Of a stretch of 64,000 bases of DNA, positions 1-10,600 are shown piece after piece. The stretch comes from Limnomonas spitsbergensis (lineage: Eukaryota; Chlorophyta; Chlorophyceae; Chlamydomonadales). The position numbers and the translations under genes were made by a program. Under the pieces are notes generated by a model. The model saw nothing but the letters and a program-made list of their open reading frames with translations. It was not told the origin of the DNA and searched no databases. The DNA lies in NCBI GenBank assembly GCA_037349105.1, contig JAYJMM010000097.1, positions 62,001-126,000 of the forward strand. The letters are read 5' to 3'. Numbering within the stretch: position 1 is the first letter of the stretch; every line of letters begins with the position of its first letter.

Positions 1-1490
1 GGACAAAGGCAGACGACAGCGACAGGTGGTGCTCCTCATGCACCGGGAAATGCAGATGGTCCCCGTTTGCATCGGCATCTGGCCAGGCGAGTGTCGCGGA
101 CGCGGCTTCTGCTTCTGCCGCCGCCGCCGCAGCAGCGTCCGCCAGTGTAGAAGCCTTGACTAGTGCCTTGGCGGCAGCTGTGGCTGCAGTGGCTGCTGCT
201 GCCGAGGCCGCTGCCGCCGCCGCAATATGCGAGCGGGGAACGTCATGCACGCTCGTGTTCAAGAGGCTCCGCAGTTCAGCAGGTATGTGGTCAGACCCTC
301 GGCCGCGCTTGCCACTAGGTGTTCGTGGCAATGTAGCGGCGACGGGGGGAGGAGGAGGGGCAAGGACAGAGGCAATCGCCCATGTCTCAGGGTCACCGTC
401 GCCCCCACCGCTAGCTATGTCCATGCCAGTAGCCAGCGCTGCTGCTGAAAGGGGAACGTCCAGCAGCGATAGCTTCCGCTTCTTGGAAGCTGATCTCTGC
501 CCTCGGCTGCGGCCTGAGGGTTTGGCACCGCTGCCATCTGTTGCCATTTCTTCCTCCCGGCAAGAAGGGCTGGCGAAATCCAATGCTTCCACGTCCATAG
601 CAGCTTCAGGTTGTGTGTTCGTTGCGGCTTCAGGATACGCCTGCTGCTCGTTCAAAGCATCTGCCGCGGCTGCCGCTTCCCCTGGCTCGTCTCCGGCTGT
701 TGGCTGAATCCAGCAGAGGTCTTCAACGGCTGTGGCAGAGGGCAGTTCATCGGCAGCTCCATCATCGGCCTCATAAGTTGCCTTTGAAGACCAATCGGGG
801 GCCTTGCCAACGCTGGAGATATTGGCGCCTCGACTCTACATAGACAACGGGGTACTAATCACTTTTCAGGTTTCTGGGCTTGACAGGCAACAGGCACGTC
901 TTGTCCTGGATTAGGTACCTGGGGGGAACAATTCAAACGGCACAAACTCCTTTTTTACAGACCCGTAAGGAGTTTGTGCTGTTGCAGGGGGATTGGGCTC
1001 CATGCATCCATGTTCCCTCCAAATGCAATTCAGATACGTCATGGCCTGTGGCTGTTGGTGCGGCAGGTCTGCCTGCTGCTAGCTCCATCGGCCTCAGACA
1101 CTGGGCTGGTCAAGGTTTGGTCCCAAGGGCCCAGTGGTGGCTGATCAGCGGCCTGCCAAAGAGGGTCTGGTGTGCAGAAATAAACACTGGAGTAATGGCA
1201 AACCCTGATGCAGCATGTAAGAGGACATGAGGACCCGACGTTTTGCTGCCAGGTCCCCTGTGTTCCCATGTCACTAGCAGCAGCCTGACCCGGGGCATAG
1301 GCTCAATTGCAGGCCTGGCATGGGGACCAGCTTCTCAGACAGGAGGTAACTGGCTTTGGCTAAAGCAGAGTCATGTGCACAACCACTATACATGCGGGAC
1401 TATCCTGGCGGGTGGGTAGGAGCTGACCTGCTCATCGCCAAAACGATCGTCGCAGCGGACAGAGGATGCGTGGCATGCTTCAAAATCCAT
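1..1490 (-). CDS. Ala-rich, probably nuclear protein, 5' part (unrecognised)
   Basis: Two-exon model: exon 1 at 1490-1428 (ATG at 1490-1488, 21 codons, ending CAG|GTCAGC) and exon 2 from 835 to the left edge (acceptor TATGTAG|AGT, phase 0). An acceptor at 812 (ATCTCCAG) is an alternative for exon 2. Exon 2 stays open for about 278 codons to position 1, so the C-terminus lies outside the window. Visible features are an acidic N-terminal third, a basic KKRKLSLL stretch that could be a nuclear localisation signal, a proline run, a second basic patch (GKRGRGSDH) and a long Ala/Glu-rich, probably helical stretch. I do not recognise the family. The Ala/Glu helix recalls some plant Myb-type nuclear proteins, but no Myb repeat is visible. 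Coding status of exon 2 is well supported by frame and composition; the link to exon 1 is inferred from splice sites and phase. Confidence 0.6.
941..978. repeat. Short inverted repeat in intron 1
   Basis: The arms CACAAACTCCTT (941-952) and AAGGAGTTTGTG (967-978) are perfect 12-bp reverse complements around a 14-base loop. They lie in the intron of the left-edge gene. A transposon footprint or an RNA hairpin are both possible; nothing nearby decides. Confidence 0.7.
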
Positions 1491-3377
1491 TCGCTTTTCT
1501 GAGTGAGACAGTAGATTGGACGAGGGCCGTGCTAGCGGAGGACGGTCGTGTCGCCCCGCTGTCGGTCGGGCTGGGAAGTTCTGCGAGGGGGGGGAGACAG
1601 CGCGGAGGGGAGAAGGAGCAAAGCAGTTGCGATCGAGCGGGAGGCATGGCAGGGTGAAAGCGAACATGCATGGAGAAAAAAAACAAAGAGGTGCTGCATG
1701 CACCAAATTGCAGCATTTGACAGCGCGATTTTTAGGCACGAAGAAGAGATGTGCCATGCAGGTGAGGGGAAGGATTTGATGTGCCCCAGGGCCCAGCATT
1801 ACGCCTGGCAGGTAAGAAACAGCACGCGCATGTGTGCATGTGCATCATCGCTGTTGCTAATGCAGCGCTACGGAGCGAAGTGGGAGCGCGGGGCATTCTC
1901 TCATCGACTGCAGATAAGCACGGCCTCGGCCCATGCGGATAGTGTGCAAAGCTAAAGGCATATACGACAATCAAATCAACTGCTGTGCAATCTGTGCATG
2001 GTGCACGAGCATGAGCTATCGGCAAAAACATAATTGGATGGCGTGGCATAGCACATGGACATCACGAAAGGGGTATGGGACGGGTCAAGCAAGAGCGGCA
2101 GCTCATCATGCATTATCATTACGCATTTTTGATGCAGCGCAGACGCGCATGCAATGACAGTCGAGCTCCGGGCGGATGTGAAAGTTTGGGCCTGGCATGG
2201 AGAATGACATGCCTCAGCTTCACAAAACATAAATACCTATTAAATTTCCAAAGCGTGCGAAAGGCACACGATTCCCGCTCGGGCTTCGGGAGGAGATGGA
2301 CGCCCTTCGTTGCGCATGCGCTGATGTCGAGCCGAGCAACTGCTTAATCTTCAGACCTTCACAGTTGGTCCATTCCACATTTTGTTACACATTCCCCGCC
2401 AGCATGCAGAGAGCGAGCTCCCCAAACACTCACCGCATGCAGGGTGCGGTATTTTACAGCCCGCGAGGGGTGTAGGCCTATCTACAGTCTAATGTGTAAC
2501 ATAATGCAATTTTAAAGAGGAATATCTACAACAATGCTCCACCAGCTTGCCATCGGGACTCTTGTCGCCGTACAGTACAGCGACAAGGGTCGCATGGCGA
2601 CCTGAGACATGCCATGAAAATGTCAACCATGAGTAGACACCGGGGCTCGACTAGCATCTGTAATAGTCATATCAAAAGATGTGGCGTTCATGCAACCTTG
2701 CAATAACATGCTTGTTTGGCACATCTATCCGTTTTCTGGTCAGGTCCTTCTCCAGATCTGCTACCATGACAGGCATGGGGACAAGGCGCTTACCTACATT
2801 AATGTTGGTAGACTGGCGTACCCATCAGAGCATTCCAGGGCCATGCAATTACAGCAGCGTGCCGGGCCCCTAATTCAGAGCCTTTTATACATCATGCTAG
2901 CAGCAGCACTCCTTCAGAACAAATTGCAGCTCGCTTCAGGGCCTCCTCGTGCATTGAATCACGAACTGACCGAATCATTGCACAAAACATGTCGGGGGAA
3001 GATATAACAAAAAAATCCGGAAGCAGGTAGCATGTACCCTTCCTAACCGTGGCATGGCTAATTTCATGTATCGTGATAATCTATTTAGGAGGGAATTAGG
3101 GTGAGCTAAAATACGGTCGGTGGCCTGTCAGCAGAGCTTTGCCACAATGCCCTGCTGAGTCAAGATAACAAATTGTACGCAACTCATCATGCTCAACTGA
3201 TAGCTTCCAGTGCTTCATCTACAAATTTGTCATTGTAAATCATCAAATCAGCAGCGGCGCATGGAGTTGGCATGGCGGCCCGATTTGCATGTCATCACTG
3301 GAAGACGAAGAGCTCCAAAGGAGACAGTGGAGCCCGCGTCGCGAGGCAGCTAGTCAGTGGTCCGTGTTTTCCCCGGT
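1491..3377. other. Intergenic region with no supported gene
   Basis: This lies between the start of the left-edge gene (-) and the 3' end of the MSI4-like locus (-). The first 200 bases are GC/CT-rich and probably hold the promoter and 5' UTR of the left-edge gene. The rest is AT-richer with many ATGC-type words. A small perfect hairpin has arms CTTGTCGC (2561-2568) and GCGACAAG (2580-2587). Open frames here are short and lack codon-like composition. Confidence 0.5.
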
Positions 3378-4011
3378 TTAATGTTCAGCCTCTTTCGCAT
3401 CTCCCTCTGTATCCACATCCATGGCGGCAGCACCTGCTTCCTGCTCCTCTGCAGGGGGGACAGCGGCATCGACGTCGGCAGCTGCCGTCGCCTCCCCTGC
3501 CTCTGTGGCCCCTGCTGCTGCCGTCTCTGTTTTGGGAAGGACTTCGAGCTCGGGGGCGTTCATGCCTTTGAGGATAAATTCCCTGCGAGTAGGCAAGAGC
3601 AATTTCATGACGGTACGCCTAGGGCTTCATTTCATGACGGTACGCCTAGGGCTTCATTTCATGACGGTACGCCTAGGGCTTCATTTCATGACGGTACGCC
3701 TAGGGCTTCATTTCATGACGGTACGTCTAGGGCTTCATTTCATGACGGTACGCCTAGGGCTTCATTTCATGACGGTACGTCTAGGGCTTCATTTCATGAC
3801 GGTACGCCTAGGGCTTCATTTCATGACGGTACGCCTAGGGCTTCATTTCATTCTCTCTTGTTTTATTTTTCTGTCTTCTCTTCAGTTCCAACCAGACAGC
3901 AGCCTGGCCTTTTGAAGCAGGTCCCCAAGGTTAACATCAGCAAAATCCTCTGGCTGCTCAAAAAAGCTCAGCCGTCTAGGTGTCCAAAGGACTAGTTGGG
4001 AGAGAAGGAAG
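3378..4011 (-). CDS. Probable 3' exons, likely C-terminal extension of the MSI4-like gene
   Basis: Exon A, 4011-3893, follows a very strong pyrimidine tract and the acceptor CCTATAG. It encodes a peptide containing FFEQPEDFADVNLGDLLQ. Exon B, 3565-3378, follows TCCTCAAAG and encodes MNAPELEVLPKTE followed by an Ala/Glu/Asp-rich tail ending at TAA (3378-3380). The phases agree (exon A ends in phase 1 at CTG|GTTGGA; exon B supplies two bases). No start codon exon is evident between 4011 and 4646. The last recognised MSI4-like exon ends in GAAGCATCA|GTGAGTGG, a good donor that overlaps its TGA stop, and splicing there to exon A keeps the frame. These may therefore be the true 3' end of the MSI4-like gene with an acidic tail, or the tail of a separate unrecognised gene. 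The family of this segment is not recognised. Confidence 0.45.
3602..3853. repeat. 27-bp minisatellite, about 9 copies
   Basis: The unit CATTTCATGACGGTACGCCT followed by AGGGCTT is repeated about nine times with only a C/T change (CGCCTAG or CGTCTAG). Every reading frame of the minus strand contains a stop, so it is intronic for the minus-strand exons either side. The plus-strand open frames through it are repeat artefacts. Confidence 0.95.
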
Positions 4012-4077
4012 CTATAGGAAAAAAGGGAGGAAAGAAAGAGGAAAATCAAAGACGGGAACAAAATCAGTAAAGAAAGG

Positions 4078-4323
4078 TGTTCAGCTGGTGTTCAGCTGGT
4101 GTTCAGCTGGTGTTCAGCTGGTGTTCAGCTGGTGTTCAGCTGGTGTTCAGCTGGTGTTCAGCTGGTGTTCAGCTGGTGTTCAGCTGGTGTTCAGCTGGTG
4201 TTCAGCTGGTGTTCAGCTGGTGTTCAGCTGGTGTTCAGCTGGTGTTCAGCTGGTGTTCAGCTGGTGTTCAGCTGGTGTTCAGCTGGTGTTCAGCTGGTGT
4301 TCAGCTGGTGTTCAGCTGGTGTT
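4078..4323. repeat. 11-bp minisatellite, about 22 copies
   Basis: Perfect head-to-tail repeats of GTTCAGCTGGT over about 246 bp. It lies in the putative intron between the last MSI4-like exon (ending 4646) and exon A (starting 4011). Each unit contains CAGCTG, and on the minus strand (ACCAGCTGAAC) each supplies an AG dinucleotide. Confidence 0.97.
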
Positions 4324-4479
4324 GTGTGTCAGTTTGCAGTCAGCTCGCATGCCCGGATGAGACATGAAAGCCTTTGATGATCAATTCCCTACCTGGAAAT
4401 GTTCCTTGTATCCTCACCAAATTAGAATTGTCATGCAAATAGAAAAACATGGATGCTGCAAACAACTGGATGTTCCTTC

Positions 4480-4675
4480 TCCAGCACCCCTACCAGCCCA
4501 CCACTCCCCGACGCTTCTCCAAAATCCCACCAGCCCACCACACCCTGTTCCTTCTCTAGCACCCCCACCATCCCACCACTCACTGATGCTTCTCCAGCAC
4601 CCCACCAGCCCACCACTCACTGTTCCTTCCCCACCAGCCCACCACTCACTGATGCTTCTCCAGCTCGGCAATCAC
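4480..4675. repeat. Imperfect tandem copies of the last MSI4-like exon end
   Basis: On the minus strand the exon end reads GAGAAGCATCAGTGAGTGG followed by TGGGCTGGTGGGG. Diverged copies of this string recur downstream about four times, for example near 4606-4570 and 4525-4490 (GAGAAGCGTCGGGGAGTGG). The array therefore starts inside the exon and carries its donor-like CAGTGAGT. Confidence 0.8.
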
Positions 4676-7600
4676 CTCCTCCTCATCCTTGTATATGAGG
4701 TGGTTAACGCGCCACAGCTGCAAGGAGCCTCCCCCACCCGTCTGATCACACGCAGAATCGTCGCTCACGCTCAACATGGTCCAGGGCAGTGAGGGGTCGC
4801 GGCTCCATTGGAAGTCCACCACTTTCTGCACACAGGGGCCGAGGCAGGCAGGCAGGCAGGGGATGAGGGGAACAAACACACAGGGGCCGAGGCAAGCAGG
4901 CAGGCAGGCAGGGGATGAGGGGAACAAACATACAGGAGCCGAGGCAAGCAAGCAGGCAGGCAGGGGATGAGGGGAACAAACACACAGGGGCCGAGGCAAG
5001 CAGGCAGGCAGGCAGGCAGGGGATGAGGGGAACAAACACACAGGGGCCGAGGCAAGCAGGCAGGCAGGCAGGGGATGAGGGGAACAAACATACAGGAGCC
5101 GAGGCAAGCAAGCAGGCAGGCAGGGGATGAGGGGAACAAACACACAGGGGCCGAGGCAAGCAGGCAGGCAGGCAGGCAGGGGATGAGGGGAACAAACATA
5201 CAGGAGCCGAGGCAAGCAAGCAGGCAGGCAGGGGATGAGGGGAACGAACATACAGGAGCCGAGGCAAGCAAGCAGGCAGGCAGGGGATAAGGGGAACAAA
5301 CACACAGACAGGCTGAGGAGAGCAGGCAGGCAGGCAGGGGATGAGGGGAACAAACACACAGACAGGCCGAGGCAAGCAAGCAGGCAGGCAGGGGATGAGG
5401 GGAACAAACACACAGACAGGCCGAGGAGAGCAGAGTGGAACCTGAGTTGAACAGGGTCACACGGGCAGGCAGTATGGGGAACAGGAGCCGACAGGAGTCC
5501 TGCAAGAAGGGTCACCAGTAACAATTGATCTTACGCCTCCTCCCACAACATGGATGTCTTACAGTGCCATGTGGATCCAACCTTCTTCAGTCCACACCAG
5601 TGTTTTTGGCAGCGGTTACCGCATCATTTTCAGCTACATTTCAGCGACAATGTGGCCTGCGGCCACCAGCCCCTGGCTCGGCCAGCCCTGCTGCCAAGGC
5701 CTCTGGCAGGAGGCCGGTCCAGGTTTGGTGTCAATTAGCCCAGGGGTGGCCGCAGCACGGCCCATCAAAGGTGGGCCGGTAACCACTAAAAAAAAACTGG
5801 TCTACACAGGATCCTCCCCCCAACCGATGTGCCCCACCCGCCATGTGGACCCACCCCTTTCCGGTGTCCTGCGTGTTGGAACATGAGCTCCTTGGGCGTG
5901 GGCGCTTCCGGCATGCTCTTTTTCCGTCTCTTGCTATCTTCGATGGAGGGTTCAGGCTCAGCGACGGCCGAGGACTCTGGGTCGATGCGCCAGACATTGA
6001 TGATTTGATCCTCGCCACCACTGGCAAGCACACCCTGAAACGGGAGGAATATTGATGTTTTCGAACCTTCAGGTCACTTAGATGCATGAGCAGTGGTATT
6101 GGTGTGTGTCCACTCCATCCTCGCTCCACGCTTTGCCCCCGCTGCATCAGCAGTTGTATTGGTGCCAGTCCACTCCACACACACACCTCACTCTCAGCTG
6201 AATCAGGGGGGAACGCGGATGATGCCAAACACCCGGTCACCCTTGTGTGGGAACAGTGGCACTAGGGTAGGCCCCAGAGAGCGATGGTACCAAGAGAGGC
6301 AGTAAGAAAGGCGGACCAAAGGCAGTACTAAGAGAGGTAGTGCCAAGAGCTACAAAAGTCAACAGTAAAATGAAAGCATACTGCTGTATCTTGGGAACCA
6401 GTAGCTTCAGTAGCATCAAATCATGGTATAGCAGTACCAGCAGATGACAAGGTCCCATGTAAAACATGCACACATATCAACAGGTCACCTCCTCCCATTC
6501 CCCAGGGTGGCAGCGAGGAGCAGGGAGCAGGGGGGGGGCATGGATGGGATGATCTGCAAGCTTCCCTGACATATATGCGGTACCACCCGCCACGCACCCT
6601 TTCTTGCGGGTGCCACTCTAGCCGGATAATGGCGCCTGTGTGAACGCGGAACACGGCCATGCATGCGGCGGCCTCTGAGGACGGTCCCGCTGAGCCACCG
6701 CTGAGCCGCCGCATGTCCCATATGCGCACGCTCCCGTCCTCGGCACCTGTGGCAATGAGGTGGCCCTACCGGTAGGCAGGGCATGGTGAGCAGATCAGCA
6801 CATGCCCCAACGCATGGCGCCGAGCATGGTGGTGTGCATGGTTCTGCACGTAGTGGTGGTAGTCTGTACGTCTCAGTCCCTGAGGTGGCCCTACCAGTAG
6901 GCAGGGCACAGTGAGCAGGTAATGAAGGTCAGGAGCATAGCAAGCTCATCAGCATATGGCATAACGCATGGTGCTGTGCATGGTTGTGTCCATAGCGATG
7001 TGTCTGGCGGTGGTGTGCCTGTATGTCCTAGTCCCTACACTTGTAGAGGGCTGACCCTGTGAGGTCCCTGCCCCTCCACACTGCACTTGCATCTACATGC
7101 TAGCTCACACACTGGACGTCCCAGTCCACACCTGTGTATCCCAGCGCACACCCCAAATATCCCTGTTCACACCTGTACATCCCAGTCCACACCCCGAATA
7201 TCCCTGTTCACACCTGTACATCCCAGTCCACACACTGAATGTCCTGCCCCTTGCCATGAGCGTCGGGAATGCGTCCGCAAGGCGCGCCGCCCGCCGCACT
7301 GCGCGTGTCCCAGAACAACACGGTCTGGTCATCCCCCACACTGGCCAGCTGCTCATACGACCCCGGCTTGAACACCAGGTCCTCAATGGTGTCGCTGTGG
7401 CCGCGGAGAATGGTGCGTGCTGTACACAGGAGAAGCAGGGGAGGGTAACAAAACCAGGTTTCAGGCTTGACAAGCAAACAATTCAAAAGCATGATTGCAG
7501 GACAGCCAAATGGCAGCATGCAAAGAGAGACAAGGTTAGGACAGGCTACATGCAGGACATCTACCTAGGGCTGCGTCCTTGGTACGTCAGTTATGTCATC

Positions 7601-10600
7601 ATCTGCAACGGAGTCCCCCCACCTTGTACAAGTTGCAAGGGGGCTCGTGGTTGGCCCGAGTGTTATGGGGGCTCTGTCTCTACCCGACCTCACTAGTGTG
7701 CAAGTTTGTCCCTCTCAGGGCTAGGGGGTCCACCTCCTGGGCAGGTCGAAATCCTGAAAACTTCCCCCAAAAAGGACAGCCTACCTGCAGGACAAAAGCA
7801 GGACAGCCTACCTGCAGGACAACCCCCATGCATTCTGCCCCACCGGCCTGCAACCATCCCAGGATCCCACCTGCCAGCTCTGGGCCAGCCTTCCCCGCTG
7901 CAGCCCCGCTGCCGGCCAGCAATGTCTCCATATGATCCTGAATGGACCACAGCAGAACCTGCAACCCACAGGCAACCAGCAGGGGATGAGGGGAGACACC
8001 AGGGGCAAACACCTAAGCAGGGGATGAGGGGAGACACCAGGGGCAAACACCTAAGCAGGGGATGAGGGGAGACACCAGGGGCAAACACCTAAGCAGGGGA
8101 TGAGGGGAGACACCAGGGACAAACACCTAAGCAGGGGGTGAGGGGAGACACCGGGGGCAAACACCTAAGCAGGGGATGAGGGGAGACACCAGGGGCAAAC
8201 ACCTAAGCAGGGGATGAGGGGAGACACCAGGGGCAAACACCTAAGCAGGGGATGAGGGGAGACACCAGGGGCAAACTCCTAAGCAGGGGATGAGGGGAGA
8301 CACCAGGGGCAAACACCTAAGCAGGGGGTGCGGGGAGACACCAGGGGCAAACACCTAAGCAGGGGGTGAGGGGAGACACCAGGGGCAAACACCTAAGCAG
8401 GGGATGAGGGGAGACACTAGGGGCAAACACCTAAGCAGGGGATGAGGGGAGACACCAGGGGCAAACACCTAAGCAGGGGATGAGGGGAGACACCAGGGGC
8501 AAACACCTAAGCAGGGGATGAGGGGAGACACCAGGGGCAAACACCTAAGCAGGGGGTGAGGGGAGACACCAGGGGCAAACACCTAAGCAGGGGATGAGGG
8601 GAGACACCAGGGGCAAACACCTAAGCAGGGGATGAGGGGACACACCAGGGGCAAACACCTAAGCAGGGGGTGAGGGGAGACACCAGGGGCAAACACCTAA
8701 GCAGGGGATGAGGGGAGACACCAGGGGCAAACACCTAAGCAGGGGATGAGGGGAGACACCAGGGGCAAACACCTAAGCAGGGGATGAGGGGAGACACCAG
8801 GGGCAAACACCTAAGCAGGGGATGAGGGGACACACCAGGGGCAAACACCTAAGCAGGGGATGAGGGGACACACCAGGGGCAAACACCTAAGCAGGGGATG
8901 AGGGGAGACACCAGGGGCAAACACCTAAGCAGGGGATGAGGGGAGACAACTGGGGCAAACACCTAAGCAGGGGATGAGGGGACACACCAGGGGCAAACAC
9001 CTAAGCAGGGGGTGAGGGGAGACACCAGGGGCAAACACCTAAGCAGGGGATGAGGGGAGACACCAGGGGCAAACACCTAAGCAGGGGATGAGGGGAGACA
9101 CCAGGGGCAAACACCTAAGCAGGGGATGAGGGGAGACACCAGGGGCAAACACCTAAGCAGGGGATGAGGGGAGACACCAGGGGCAAACACCTAAGCAGGG
9201 GGTGAGGGGAGACACCAGGGGCAAACACCTAAGCAGGGGATGAGGGGAGACACCAGGGGCAAACACCTAAGCAGGGGATGAGGGGAGACACCAGGGGCAA
9301 ACACCTAAGCAGGGGATGAGGGGAGACACCAGGGGCAAACACCTAAGCAGGGGATGAGGGGAGACACCAGGGGCAAACACCTAAGCAGGGGATGAGGGGA
9401 GACACCAGGGGCAAACACCTAAGCAGGGGATGAGGGGAGACACCAGGGGCAAACACCTTTTTCTCACATTTTTCTGTCTTCCCATCGGGGCAGTGGGCAC
9501 TGCTGCTCCCTACCCCCCCCCACCCTTCTTACCCTTTTCTGTCTTACCATCGGGGCAGTGGGCACTGCTGCTCCCTGCCCCCCCCCCACCCTTCTCACAT
9601 TTTTCTGTCTTCCCAACTGGGCAGTGGGCACTGCTGCTCCCTACCCCCCCCCACACCCTTGCCCACCTTTATATGTCTTCCCATCGGGGCAGTGGGCACT
9701 GCTGCTCCCTCCCCCCCCCACACCCTTGCCCACCTTTTTCTGTCTTCCCAACTGGGCAGTGGGCACTGCTGCTCCCTACCCCCCCCCACACCCTTGCCCA
9801 CCTTTTTCTGTCTTCCCAACTGGGCAGTGGGCACTGCTGCTCCCTCCCCCCCCCCACACCCTTGCCCACCTTTTTCTGTCTTCCCAACTGGGCAGTGGGC
9901 ACTGCTGCTCCCTACCCCCCCCCACACCCTTGCCCACCTTTTTATGTCTTCCCATCGGGGCAGTGGGCACTGCTGCTCCCTCCCCCCCCCACACCCTTGC
10001 CCACCTTTTTCTGTCTTCCCATCTGGGCAGTGGGCACTGCTGCTCCCTCCCCCCCCCACACCCTTGCCCACCTTTTTCTGTCTTCCCAACTGGGCAGTGG
10101 GCACTGCTGCTCCCTACCCCCCCCCACACCCTTGCCCACCTTTTTATGTCTTCCCATCGGGACAGTGGGCACTGCTGCTCCCTCCCCCCCCCACACCCTT
10201 GCCCACCTTTTTCTGTCTTCCCAACTGGGCAGTGGGCACTGCTGCTCCCTACCCCCCCCCACACCCTTGCCCACCTTTTTCTGTCTTCCCATCTGGGCAG
10301 TGGGCACTGCTGCTCCCTACCCCCCCCCACACCCTTGCCCACCTTTTTCTGTCTTCCCATCTGGGCAGTGGGCACTGCTGCTCCCTACCCCCCCCCACAC
10401 CCTTGCCCAGCTTTTTATGTCTTCCCATCTGGGCAGTGGGCACTGCTGCTCCCTACCCCCCCCCACACCCTTGCCCACCTTTTTCTGTCTTCCCATCTGG
10501 GCAGTGGGCACTGCTGCTCCCTACCCCCCCCCACACCCTTGCCCACCTTTTTATGTCTTCCCATCTGGGCAGTGGGCACTGCTGCTCCCCCCCCCCCCAA

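Noticed and set aside
156..707. 183-codon plus-strand Ala-rich frame
   Set aside because: Antisense shadow of the left-edge minus-strand gene, whose frame is open to the edge and has better codon composition.
4646..5524. 292-codon minus-strand frame rich in PACLP
   Set aside because: Only its last 60 codons are the MSI4-like terminal exon; the rest is the intronic 52-55-bp repeat.
7977..9458. CRISPR-like array of 38-bp repeats
   Set aside because: Units are contiguous with no spacers, there are no cas genes, and the array lies in a spliceosomal intron of a eukaryotic gene.
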